Positions 24,722 through 35,071 of a stretch of DNA of 64,000 bases are shown here, one piece after another. The DNA lies in NCBI RefSeq assembly GCF_011075055.1, contig NC_058154.1, positions 3,596,001 to 3,660,000 of the forward strand, in the 5' to 3' direction. This DNA is from Mangifera indica (Eukaryota; Streptophyta; Magnoliopsida; Sapindales; Anacardiaceae). Numbering within the stretch: position 1 is the stretch's first letter; each line of letters opens with the position of its first letter. The notes under the pieces were generated by a model. It was not told where the DNA came from. It worked only from the letters and a program-made list of their open reading frames with translations, and did no database searches. The position numbers and the translations under genes were made by a program.

Positions 24722-25099
24722 TCAGTCACACAGAACTTTAAACATATATATTAAGAGATTATTGGATGGTGTGAGACTGGGCCAAAGGTTTGGAAGAAAG
24801 GATTTCAATGTAAATCTATTTAATGTATGAATCTTGCAGTTGGAAATGATTTTTTTGGGGTTTGAGAAAAAGTATTTGAGTAGTTATTAGGTAATTTTGT
24901 TTTTTTCAATGTTAAGTTTTTTTTTTCTTTTGTTTGTATTTAAGCGTAGTATGCTCATTTAGTGGTCAAAAATCAAAAGTTAATTTTAAGGCAAAAATTA
25001 AATAATAATTAATGGTTGTAATAACAGTGTAATTCCAATCTAGGGTGACCAAATTGTCAAATTGGGATCTCTGTTCTTGGTCAATTATTTTTTAGGAAT
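24722..25099 (+). other. 3' flank of the DCD-Kelch gene
   Basis: T-rich sequence without repeats follows the stop codon and probably includes the 3'UTR. No single polyadenylation signal stands out. Confidence 0.4.
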
Positions 25100-25300
25100 A
25101 TTAGGAGTATCTATTTGAGATACACATATGTATACATATATGTGTATTATTATGTGATTATATATTATTTTATCTTAAATTAAAAATTATTTAATTATTA
25201 TGTGATTGAGTATTATTTTATTTTAAATTCAAAATTACTTAATCACGTGATAACACGTGTAAGTGTATATATATTTGTGTATTTAAAATAAATATACAAT
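25100..25300. repeat. AT-rich MITE, ATGTGATT family
   Basis: Inverted ends ATACACATATGTATACATA and TGTATATATATTTGTGTAT enclose two direct copies of TATTATGTGATT followed by ATTATTTTATTTTAAATT, and one TTAATCACGTGATAACACG mirror. Confidence 0.55.
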
Positions 25301-25965
25301 TTTATTGATTATTTTTTTCTAGAGAAAAAGAAAAAGAAAAGTAGTGGTGGATTTGAGTCCAACCGTGTCTAGTGCTCATCTCAAATTCGGAATGACTCAT
25401 TTGAGTTAATGTTAATTCAAATTGTGAACAGTGATATTGGAAAGAATAAGAGTCATTGTAGAAAAAAAAAACCTTCCTTGTAGTGATGATATTGATGAGC
25501 TTTCAAACTCGAGTTGACCTGACCTAAGAATGAGTGGCAAATATAGGTCAGTTCACACCAATGGGTGAGGCATTTTTAACTGCTTTGCATATTCTCCATC
25601 TCAAGCGAGCTATAATCATTTTCCATGCCAATGCAAGTCCTGATATGCATGTCGACTTCAAATATGAAAATCTGAAATCGCGGTCAACAACCTTGCTGAA
25701 AATCACCATATACTATGAGCTCAGGCACACATTAGCTGAGGAAGAACAATCGGACTTCCTTACCTTCAGATTAAGAACAGATAATGTGGACAAACTATAT
25801 ATATATATATATATAGACACAAACATAAATTACAGTCCTCTACAGCTGTCAAATTAAAGTGGACAAGCACCTGAAAAAAGAATTACCTCATAAATTCATC
25901 CTCTAGCCTATGCATAAAAGCTCCAGCAGCACCTAATGCTTACTTATTAATTCTTTTTTCAATTT
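25301..25965. other. Unrecognised low-repeat segment
   Basis: A 107-codon open frame lies at 25534-25857 on the + strand, but its product resembles nothing I know and ends in a (TA)n-encoded YIYIYI run. I do not call it a gene. The segment may be a decayed exon or an unknown repeat. Confidence 0.3.
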
Positions 25966-26290
25966 TTTTGATAAAACCCTGGAGTTTTATTAGTAATTTT
26001 AATGTTGTTACAATTATATTCTTACTTATTAATATTTTAAAACTAAAATACACTCACTTTCAATTAATATAATGAGTAATATAAAAAATATTTTAAAATA
26101 ATTATACTCAAGTATATTTAAGTAAAATAATATTTTTAGTAATATTTTATTTGAATCAACCAAACACAATAATTATTTGTAGTTATAAATTTTTATCAAA
26201 TATAATAATAATTTATATCTCATAATCTTTAAGGTAATATATAATATTTTATTTTTGGTAATTAAATATTACCTAAACTAAATATATCCT
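25966..26290. repeat. PIF/Harbinger-like MITE relative
   Basis: It shares AACACAATAATTATTTGTAG, then TCAAATATAATAATAATTTATATCTC and ATATAATATTTTATTTTTGGTAAT, with copies at 13582, 43310 and 47800. Terminal repeats are too decayed to fix the ends. Confidence 0.5.
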
Positions 26291-26299
26291 AAATTTTTT

Positions 26300-26870
26300 T
26301 AATAGTAAAATATCATAAAATATTTTTAGAAACATAAAATATTTTCAGATATTTTACGGAAATATCATAAAATTTCATTAAATGTCTAAAATATTTTATG
26401 GAAATGTCATAAATTATTTTGTCATAAAATATTTATGGAAACATAAATGTTTCTAGATATTTATGTAGAAATATCATAAAATAATTTATGAAAATATCAT
26501 AAAATCTCATAAATTATTTTGTCATAAAGTCTCATAAAATAGTTCCATATAAATATCATAAATACTTATTAAATATTTTATCATAAAATTTCATCAAATA
26601 TTTTTGGAAAATAAAATATTTCCGATATCATAAAATATTCCCAGATATTTTATGAAAATATAATAAAATCTTATAAAATGTTTTGTGAAATATTATGAAA
26701 TCTCTTAAAATATTTTATCATAAAATATCATAAATCCTATAAAATATTTTATCATAAAATATCATAAAAATATTTTATCATAAACTATCATAAAATACTT
26801 TATAATAAAATCTCTAAATATATCATAAAAAATCTATAAATTCTAGTATATTTTATCGATATCCCAAAAA
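26300..26870. repeat. Degenerate array of ATCATAAAATATTTT words
   Basis: Words such as ATCATAAAATATTTT, ATTTTATGGAAAT and TCATAAAATCTC recur roughly every 15-35 bases over 550 bp. The spacing is irregular, so this is a cryptic satellite and not a strict tandem array. Confidence 0.65.
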
Positions 26871-27343
26871 ATTTATAATTTTGAATTTTATAAATTAATT
26901 AAAACATCTAAATTTGAGCTCATTTTGAGCATATTTTAATTTGAGGAGAAGTGACTTTCAGAAAAAAAAAAAATATTTTTTTATCGGGTGCTCAATTTAA
27001 ATATGGGCCAATTTGACTGGTAACCTCTACATATTAGGGCAAATTATTCCAGAAGCGAAACCTAAAATTAAGTCTCAATTTTCACGTAACTTGGAAAGTA
27101 CCATCAAAACGCACAGCATGTGTGGTATATATATATAATTTAACCTATCTTTTACATATTAAACAAAAAATAAATGATTTTGTATTTGGTAAGACTTGAC
27201 ATGATATATGTGTTATTAAATCAAATTCATTTTATGCAAGTTTAATTCAGATTTTATATTGAATAATTAAATTTAAAAAATTACTTAAAATGTTATATTT
27301 AATATTTATTTAAGTAATTTAATGGCCTAGACCCACTTCTTTA
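26871..27343. other. AT-rich gap
   Basis: I found no gene or defined repeat. A phrase TTTGAGGAGAAGTGACTTTC at 26939 is less AT-rich, but its frames are closed. Confidence 0.4.
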
Positions 27344-27352
27344 TTGTGGATA

Positions 27353-28105
27353 GGCCAAAGGACTTATTCCCACCCAAAGTATGCTGCATTTTCAGTTTCC
27401 ACTCTTTAATTTTGAAAATCTCATTTACCCACTTATGAACTTTTAGGTATGCTAATTTTAAGGGCAAAATCGTTATTTTATATAATAATAAAAAAAACTA
27501 AAATTTGACCTAATTTTTCTTTCTAAATTTAAAAAACTAATAATTTTCCTCCCTAAGTCAAGTTTAAAAAAATCACATTTCCCCTCTAGGGTTTGATTTC
27601 AATATCCGACCACTCTCTCTAGCCCCATCACTAGTCGTCTCCTTATGGTTTCCCTTTCTCCGACAGTTTACCTCAACGAGACTCTAACTTCTTCGGTGTC
27701 GTGCGACGTCATCTGGGAAGACGAGATCAACAATCGATCTCGTCTTTATCGTCTGAGAAGATGAATCATCTTCCCAAACGATATTGCAAGAAGTTAGAGG
27801 GATTAGGGTCTCGTTGAGGCAAACTGTTGGAGAAAAAAGAACCATCGAGAGGGAGAGACAATCGGCGATGATGCTAAAGAGAGTGGCTGGATATTGAAAC
27901 TAAACTCTAGGGAAAAATGTGATATTTTAAAACTTGGTTTAACAGAGAAAATTGTTAGTTTTTAAAATTTAAATAAGATAAAATTTTAGAGGGTTAGGGT
28001 TTTGTCAAGTTTAACTATCCATAGGTAGATAAATAAGATTTTTAAAGTTAAAGAGTGGAAAATTGAGAATGCAGCATACTTTGGGCGAGAATAACTCCTT
28101 TGGCC
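27353..28105. mobile_element. Mutator-type MITE, best-preserved copy
   Basis: It starts GGCCAAAGGACTTATTCCC and ends with the mirror GAGAATAACTCCTTTGGCC. TTGTGGATA is present on both sides (27344-27352 and 28106-28114), a perfect 9-bp target duplication as made by Mutator transposases. The mirror symmetry runs the whole 753 bp: AGTATGCTGCATTTTC matches GAGAATGCAGCATACTT, and CAATATCCGACCACTCTC matches GAGAGTGGCTGGATATTG. The centre holds ATCTGGGAAGACGAGATC and its mirror. It has no coding capacity. Confidence 0.92.
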
Positions 28106-28114
28106 TTGTGGATA

Positions 28115-28337
28115 TGAAAATCATGGCAAAAGCCACTATTCTTAAAATATAGTGAATATATGATTATTGAAAAGAAGATGTGAATCTGATAATATGGTTG
28201 AGTGTGGGCCAAACTGATAAAGTATGAAAGACTCCCTAGCTTCCGTGGTCGTGTGCACCATTAGCCATCAAAAATAGCGCAGCACCACTATGATTTGTGG
28301 GCACATTTGCCGGCCAACCCATCCCATGTAGACTCCA

Positions 28338-28339
<2 letters not shown>
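28115..28339 (+). promoter_or_regulatory. Upstream region of the MDL3-like gene
   Basis: This short region lies between the MITE and the TA microsatellite. It should contain promoter sequence, but no convincing TATA box can be separated from the neighbouring TA run. Confidence 0.3.
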
Positions 28340-28407
<68 letters not shown>

Positions 28408-28420
28408 GTATATGTATATA
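28340..28420. repeat. (TA)n microsatellite with TATATG tail
   Basis: About 60 bases of TA, followed by three TATATG units, lie some 90 bp upstream of the MDL3-like start codon. Confidence 0.95.
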
Positions 28421-28474
28421 CTGTCTTTCTTTCTTCAGCTTTAATTTCTCCATTGATCATCACCACACCAAATC

Positions 28475-28505
<31 letters not shown>
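28475..28505. repeat. (AAG)n microsatellite abutting a start codon
   Basis: About ten AAG units run directly into ATGCC of the MDL3-like gene, so this forms the end of its 5' leader. Confidence 0.95.
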
Positions 28506-29950
28506 ATGCCTTGTCTTTATATCTCTACTAACGTCAACCTAGATGGCCTTGACACTGACCCCCTCTTCTCTGCCGCCACAAAAGCCGTTGCAGAGATCAT
28601 CGGACGACCAGAACATGTAATTCTTCTCCATCTCTCTCTATATATAAATTTCATACTCGTTTATTCGATCCTTTCGTAATCAGAAAGTCGCTGTTTATAA
28701 TAGCATGTTAAACTTCAGATCTTTTGCTCAAAGTCTGTGTTGGGTAGAATAGTTAGACTTCTCACTTACTAATTATCAAAGTTAAACTGAAGAAGTAGTT
28801 TTGCTCTATCAATTTATCATGGAAGTTGTTTGTCTTTTATAGAAACACAAAGAGAGGAGAGCCGGATGTTTTTGTTCACTCTGTAGCCAGATATGCTTTA
28901 AAGAACCAAAAATAAATAAATAAATAAAACATTTTATTGTTACTCATAAAGCTTACTTTCATGGTCACTGATATGATTAACTTAACAATATGTATGCTAG
29001 AACTCTTATGTGTTTATGATTGATTGTTATATTGTAATTTCTTCAGACAAATATTTCGAATCCGTCCTTAAAGTAAATTCTTGGCTGATTACGAATCACT
29101 GTAAAATAAGAATAGAAAATGAGATTGATTATTTATGAACTTGGAATTTATGTGGTTGATTAGAATGTCATCAATGACTTGCCTTCCAACACACCCATGG
29201 TTAATTGTTTCACGTCTTCTATGTATTTGCTTTAAACAAAAATTCCACCAGAAGACCATGTTTCTTTCACATGAAAACACAGTAAATGCTTTCCTAAAAT
29301 AAAGCTTCCATTTTCATGTTTTTCAGCCTCGACAAGTTGAAAACATTGAAAACATGTCGGCACATCAACTCAATAATTTCACCTCAATTTCGGCTACCTT
29401 TGTATATACAATGGATTCACCCAAGACTCCTATTCAAATGTGAATTTTTTTATGTTAAACACAACCTAAACGAGGAAGTCGGGGAAAATACTTTGGCATG
29501 TTTTCTCAATTTATATATAGCCGACCATTTGTATTGTTTGCTTTTGGACTTCCTTAGTCACTGTGTTTTGTCCTTAAAAAGGATCTTCTCGAGGGGTCCT
29601 ATCTGGGATTTTGGCACCAGCAACTATTAACTGTTGAGTGTGATTGGTTTGGTATTGAAGGAGAGATCCGATTTTAAACGAATATGTGATAATCAGCTTT
29701 GTTTTCATATGGTTGGTTGCAGCTGGTAATGGTGATACTCAAGGGATCATTAGCCATATCATTTAATGGGAACAAAGAGCCTGCAGCTTACGCGGAGATA
29801 GTTTCAATGGGTGGCATTAACACAGAGGTGAAGAGGAAGTTGATTTCTACTCTTGGTTCAATTTTGCAAGCCAAACTGTCCATTCCCACTGCAAGATTCT
29901 TCCTCAAAGTTTATGATACGACAGCAGGGCAACCCACCCCCAAATTATGA
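28506..29950 (+). CDS. MDL3: MIF/D-dopachrome tautomerase-like protein, MDL3-like
   Basis: Two exons (28506-28616 and 29723-29950) joined by a GT-AG intron give 112 residues. The start MPCLYISTNVNLDG keeps Pro2, which acts as the catalytic base in MIF tautomerases once Met is removed. The stretch AAYAEIVSMGGINTEVKRKL is typical of plant MDL proteins. The CxxC oxidoreductase motif of animal MIF is replaced by A-x-x-A. The C-terminus is Pro-Lys-Leu. Arabidopsis MDL3 is recalled to end Ser-Lys-Leu, a peroxisomal signal, so PKL may be a weaker version of it; this is inference. The second gene of the pair follows 609 bp downstream. The gene symbol is assigned by resemblance only. Confidence 0.88.
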
Positions 29951-30559
29951 TTCTGAAAGAGGGCAAATTTATTAATATTAATGCCATCAGAGTGTCAGGA
30001 AGCTGCTTCTTCTTCTTCTTATTATTATATTTTAAGAACTGAACTGAGTCAAGCAATCTACTATGAACGACTCGTACAATAAAGATTGTTCAATTAAATG
30101 TTGATAAGAAATTAAATGCAAGATATCTTCTTGTGAAAATTAATGCTTGACTTGATCTGGACTTGAAATCTAAAACGCTGACCGCCCATTTCATTTTTTT
30201 CACTATAAATCTAATTCGATTTTAGCTTGAAATGTCAAGTTTGAATTAGTTCGAATGATGTAGCAAAGAAAAAGAGCAGCAAGAGAAAAAGAAGATTATC
30301 CCCGGTTGTGGTGGTTGTGGGGGCGTTGCGGTACAGCCTAGGCTCAACTATTTTGACTCAAGTAGGATGAGGTCATGGGGAGGTGAATTTAAATAATAAG
30401 CTAAAGAAGGGCAAATTTGGAAATAAATTGTTTTTCTGTCCTTTCAATCAAAGTATTTCCTCTCTGTAAGCTCTACAAAAACGAGTGGATCGAGTGACAA
30501 GGTTATAAAACAGTTAGGGATTTTATTTTTACAGAAGTTTCATCGAGAGAAGAACGAAG
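29951..30559 (+). other. Spacer between the two MDL genes
   Basis: The first part is probably the 3'UTR of the MDL3-like gene. An AATAAA lies at 30079-30084. The last ~200 bp, with a C/T-rich TCCTTTCAATCAAAG area, is the promoter and leader of the second gene. Confidence 0.45.
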
Positions 30560-33265
30560 ATGCCTTGCTTGAATCTTTCAACTAACGTTAGCCTTGACGG
30601 CGTCGACACGTCATCCATCCTCTCCGAGGCCACCTCCACTGTAGCCAGCATTATCGGAAAACCTGAGGCCGTAAGTCCTGCCTCTATTAGCCTCTCTATT
30701 TTTCTATCTTTATTTAATTATTTTTTTGGATTTTAGCTTAATTATCGTAGGGAACAGGCTTTGAAGTTAATTAGAAGTTCCTTTTTTGTTTCATATTTTA
30801 GCTTAATTATTTTCTGCTATAACTTTGGAGGTTTCACGTAACTTTACTTCGCTATCAAAATAAACTTCGGCGAAGCAATTTACTAATTTATAATTAGTCG
30901 GCTTTATTTTCAAAAATTTAGAAATTATTTACAAGATCATGTGATTGTTGCGATGTATTGCTACATCGATTTTTTGGTACTTGTATTATTTGTACCATTT
31001 TAACGTTTGTGTGTAGTGTGAAGCTGGAATTGATTTTAACTGTTCTGTGCATAGAGTGGTTATTTAAGGCCTGTTATTTGTTCCTAAAAGATTCTAAGTT
31101 TCAGGATTTGCAAAAAGAGGCACGGGATTTTACTTTTCACCTAATTTCAAATTGATACATGCAAGTTGTAAAAATTTGTACATGCGGATTGTAAATGAAA
31201 GGTGAAGGGGTTTATATAGTGTTTTTTATGTTGCCAGTCCGCACATAGTAAGTTGTTTAAAGCTGTGAGGTATTGTCTACTTTAAGCTTCATTGACCTTA
31301 TTGTTTTGTCCTTAAAGGCGTCTCACAAGAGAGAGAAAGACAATAAGTTTATATTAACTTAAGGTCCTCAACTACCATTCAATGTGGGGTTTTTAGCATT
31401 AACACAGTCCCCAATCGAGGGGCTTAGGGAGAACACTTGTCAGTGCCATTGTTGATGTTGTCTCGATCTACACAGAGCAAACTATTTAAAGTCACAAGTT
31501 TTTCTCCATTTTTGTCTTTGTTGGCCTTACAATTTCTCCTTAAAGGTGCCTTGTGAGAGAGAAGGAGACAATGACTTTATATTGACCTAAGACCCTCGAC
31601 TCTTGTTTGATGTGAGATTTTTGGCATCAACAATGTTGCACCTCCACTCTTATCAAATGTGGTTTAGCTATACTTAGTGACTGTCACGTGTCATAATGGG
31701 ATATCCTTAAGAAAATGGTAAATGAGATTTTATGTAATGTGAGACCTCCACCTTTATCAAATAAAAGTCTAGCTACATCTTGTGATATGTGTCACAAGGG
31801 TGGTTTCCTATGACATGTGGTTGTAGGGTGGAGATCCACCCTTCTATAATGCTTCCCCTTGATATTCAACATTATGAATAATTATATTAACTTTACTTAG
31901 GAAAAACTCTATGAGATCAAAACCAAAGTAGAGAAACATAATTATTTAATGCATTTGTAGAGTGGCATCGGAAGTACTTAAATTGTCTCATAAAAAACCT
32001 TATAAAAAAAAACCCAGTAGGACAAAGTTGATCAAGTTAAATGAGTACAATTCACATTTTGTTCAATATGCTAATCCGGTCAAAAATTTGCTCTCCTCTT
32101 TATAGCAAGATAACAAATTAATTTGGTTGATTGTTGACAAAGGTGGAGGTGTCATATTATAAAATACTTTGCCTTGCCACATGTTTCTTAGGATGTCATT
32201 ATATGACACATGTCACAAGGTGTGGCTAAACCTCATTCGATAAGGGTGGAGGTGCAATACTATATAAAACCTTCCATCCTTCATTTACAATTCACATGTA
32301 CTAATTTGAAATTAAGTGAAAAGTAAAACCAACTTTTTCCCCTTTTTATTCTACTTTTATACTCTTCTAGTTCACTAACCTTATATTATATTAGTACGCA
32401 GATTTTTAGAATGCCATATTAGACATGTATTCCCATGAACGCAACGTAGTTGGAACTTTTTATTTAACTTTTGGTTGGTGTCTGAGCTGGCTATTGCCAT
32501 CCTTTTCCCAAGTTCTATATTCATGTTAGTTTAGTTGCTTTATTTGGATTGTATATTGATAATAATCTGTACTTTCCTTGTGCTCCTATTGCAACTTGTT
32601 AATGAGAATGCAATAAGATGGTTCTTTTGTTGATAATCGTTAACCAGCTAAGAAAAAATTTTAGTATTTTTACTTTACGAAACCTTCTGTTTCACCTGTT
32701 ATCCTCTCAATTTCTCTGTTGTTATGCAGTATGTGATGGTTGTGTTGAAGGGATCTGTACCTATAGCATTTGGAGGAACTGAGCAGCCAGCTGCCTATGG
32801 TGAGTTGGTGTCCATTGGCGGTCTATCCCCTGATGTGAACAAGAAACTGAGTGCTGCAATTGCTACAATTCTTGAGAAGAAGTTGTCAGTGCCCAAGAAT
32901 CGATATTTCCTCAAATTTTACGATACGAAGGCAAGCCATTTCAACTTTATTCATTGTTGAGAGGATCACTGCCCATGCGCTAGTCTCATTTCATTGCATT
33001 CTTCCTGTTTGTCTAGGCCCATCAAAGCCAAGAATATGCACAATGCTTGCATGCTTCACACCAGCACTAGATCATGTAATTAAATCTTAGCTGTTAAAAA
33101 CAGTGAGAATGGTTCTTATCATCGTTTGTTGATAACAACTTTTGACTATCTTCTGATTTTTGTCTCATCTGCTCTCTGTGATTTGCTGTCTGTTTTAAGT
33201 TTTTTTTTTTTTCTGTGGTTTTTTTGCAGGGCTCATACTTTGGATGGAATGGGGCAACCTTCTAA
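30560..33265 (+). CDS. MDL2: MIF/D-dopachrome tautomerase-like protein, MDL1/MDL2-like
   Basis: Three exons (30560-30670, 32730-32930, 33230-33265) give 115 residues, the normal length of this subfamily. It starts MPCLNLSTNVSLDGVD (Pro2 kept), has FGGTEQPAAYGELVSIGG in the middle and ends GSYFGWNGATF. The third exon encodes only eleven residues. The first intron (30671-32729) is long and holds repeats. The second intron begins GC (AAG then GCAAGC) and ends TTTTGCAG, so it is a GC-AG intron. No other frame-preserving donor is visible nearby. As in plant relatives, the CxxC motif is absent. The C-terminus lacks a peroxisomal signal, so a cytosolic/nuclear location is expected. The symbol rests on resemblance and on synteny with At5g01650. 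Confidence 0.9.
31300..31640. repeat. ~110-bp direct repeat pair in the MDL2-like intron
   Basis: Copies at about 31300-31408 and 31525-31638 share CTCCTTAAAGG(C/T)G, GAGAGAGAA, GACAAT then TTATATT and GATTTTTGGCATCAACA-like endings. They are separated by about 115 bp. Confidence 0.6.
31634..32262. mobile_element. Terminal-inverted-repeat element in the MDL2-like intron
   Basis: The left end TTGCACCTCCACTCTTATC, then TTTAGCTATAC and CACGTGTCATAATGGGATATCC, is mirrored by the right end GGATGTCATTATATGACACATG, TGTGGCTAAACC and GATAAGGGTGGAGGTGCAA. A related CCTCCACCTTTATCAAATA occurs again inside (31747). I cannot fix a target duplication. It contains no gene. Confidence 0.65.
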
Positions 33266-34402
33266 ATTTAGCTCTCAAAAGATTGGAGCTGTGTATTCAT
33301 ACAGTTGTCTAACTCTATGGTGAATCGCTATCTTTAGAACCATGTTAATATTTTGCTGACCACTGCTATTCTCCCTATGATGTGCTTACTTATGGACACT
33401 TTTTCCTTGGTGCTAATGGATGAGACTATGTTGTAATATCCACGGTTTTATTTGGGTATTCTGCCACCTGGTAATTTGCCGGAAATAACCATCTCATGGA
33501 GGTAGCATAGGCGATTTACTTGATAGTTGAAAAGGAATATTTGGACTGAGCCTGGTTCAGGTTTTATTGTGAAAAACAAATAGAGGTAAACGCATAGTGA
33601 GTTTTCGTTTTCTTTTTTCTTTTATATACTCCTCTAAGGAATTTTCTCGAAGGCAAAAGTTAATGCGATACACATTCTAAAACACAGCAGATTAATAGTC
33701 TTGCTTACAAACCGTTAGAGAGGGTAATGTGTTACGGGATCTGCTTTTGAAATATTTTATTCTTTACATCTTAGTTTCATCCATTGTTTTGCCTCCACAA
33801 ATAAATAAATTTTTGGTTAAAGACTGTTGGCATGGTCTCAATTTATGACTTTCCTTAAAATTCCCTTATAGCGCTAGATTGGAACTGAGTTGAATTCCAA
33901 TGAGGATAAGATTATTCTTTGCAGAGATGGAGCTTCTTCCTCGGAGGACATGCTTTCTTCCTCGTCTTCCATGGTCACCATGTGATCCAGTCCTCTTCTT
34001 CTAACAAGCATGATTATAGATCAACATATGGTACTGATATAGTTCTTTGTGACGACGGCAAAGTCTGAAGAATCTTTTACAGTGACATTAAACTTCTGTT
34101 AGCGTGGAAACAGTGAAAATTAAACAAATGCGAAATTCCTGATTGAAAGGGAATTGACATGTTTGAGAATTCGAATTCGGCTATCCGAGACACTGAAATA
34201 GGGGCCTGCGTCGGCAGGATGAAAAACAAAGGCCTGAGGGGTTGAGTTTGGAGGAAGCAACATCCACTTGAGAATATTTTTTACGACAATGACTTTTATA
34301 CCCTTATGATGTTAATCTTTAACTGTCAAAATCTTCGGCCAATTCCAAATCTCTATTCTCACTCCAACGAGCCTCCTAAATCTTTATTTCATTCCTGCCC
34401 AT
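33266..34402 (+). other. MDL2-like 3' region and PRA1 upstream region
   Basis: The first several hundred bases probably hold the 3'UTR. I found no clear repeat or gene. A G/C-richer piece at 33920-34000 (GAGATGGAGCTTCTTCCTCG) has no open frame of note. Confidence 0.4.
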
Positions 34403-35071
34403 ATGGCCTCCACAGCACCTCCAATTCTTCCCATCTCCACCGCCCAATCCGGTTCCGCAGCTGCCACGTCAACCCAGTCCCAACCCCCGATCGCCACTCC
34501 CGCTTTCCGAGCTCTAATCGCCCACCTCTCCGATTCCGTCTGCAATGGCTTCTCCCAACGCCGTCCTTGGGCTGAACTCGTTGATCGCTCCGCTTTCTCC
34601 AAACCCGAATGCTTATCCGATGCCACCATCCGCATCCGCAAAAACTACTCCTACTTTCGCGTGAATTACCTTTCTATCCTCGCTGTTGTTCTGGCTTTCT
34701 CTCTTCTAACCAATCCTTTCTCTTTGTTAATTCTCCTTGGTCTTCTAGCCTCGTGGATTTTCCTCTACCTGTTTCGTCCGTCCGATCAGCCGCTTGTCAT
34801 CTTTGGCCGTACGTTTAGCGACCGTGAAACTCTTGGGATCTTGGTTGTGTTGAGCGTGTTCGTGATCTTCCTTACGAACGTTGGTTCTGTTTTGATCTCA
34901 GCTTTAATGGTTGGAGCTGCTTTGATCTGTGCTCATGGTGCGTTTAGGGTTCCTGAAGATCTCTTTTTGGATGAACAAGAGCCTGCCGCCACTGGTTTCT
35001 TGTCATTCCTTAGTGGGACTGCCTCCAACGCCGCCGCTGCTACCGCCCCTGCAGTCGCCGCACGCGTTTAA
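34403..35071 (+). CDS. PRA1 family protein (prenylated Rab acceptor), B-clade-like
   Basis: A single intronless frame of 222 residues, normal for the family, starts at MASTAPPILPIS. PRA1 proteins sit in ER, Golgi and endosomal membranes and bind prenylated Rab GTPases during vesicle traffic. An S/T/P-rich cytosolic N-terminus is followed by the domain's hallmark RPWAELVDRSAFSKPE and by RIRKNYSYFRVNYLSI. Two long hydrophobic hairpins follow at about residues 88-125 and 142-178. Next come AHGAFRVPEDLFLDEQE, an acidic motif, and an alanine-rich tail. The coding part is strongly C- and G-enriched compared with its surroundings. In Arabidopsis, PRA1.B5 (At5g01640) adjoins an MDL gene, as here. Confidence 0.95.
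   Translation: MASTAPPILPISTAQSGSAAATSTQSQPPIATPAFRALIAHLSDSVCNGFSQRRPWAELVDRSAFSKPECLSDATIRIRKNYSYFRVNYLSILAVVLAFSLLTNPFSLLILLGLLASWIFLYLFRPSDQPLVIFGRTFSDRETLGILVVLSVFVIFLTNVGSVLISALMVGAALICAHGAFRVPEDLFLDEQEPAATGFLSFLSGTASNAAAATAPAVAARV

Noticed and set aside
25534..25857. 107-codon frame downstream of the DCD-Kelch gene
   Set aside because: No known similarity and a microsatellite-encoded tail; kept only as an unrecognised segment.
28236..28542. Open frames on both strands through the TA microsatellite
   Set aside because: They consist mainly of repeat-encoded YIYI residues and arginine runs, and overlap the true MDL3-like first exon.
34384..34641. Antisense frame opposite the PRA1 gene
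   Set aside because: A shadow of a GC-richer coding sequence.
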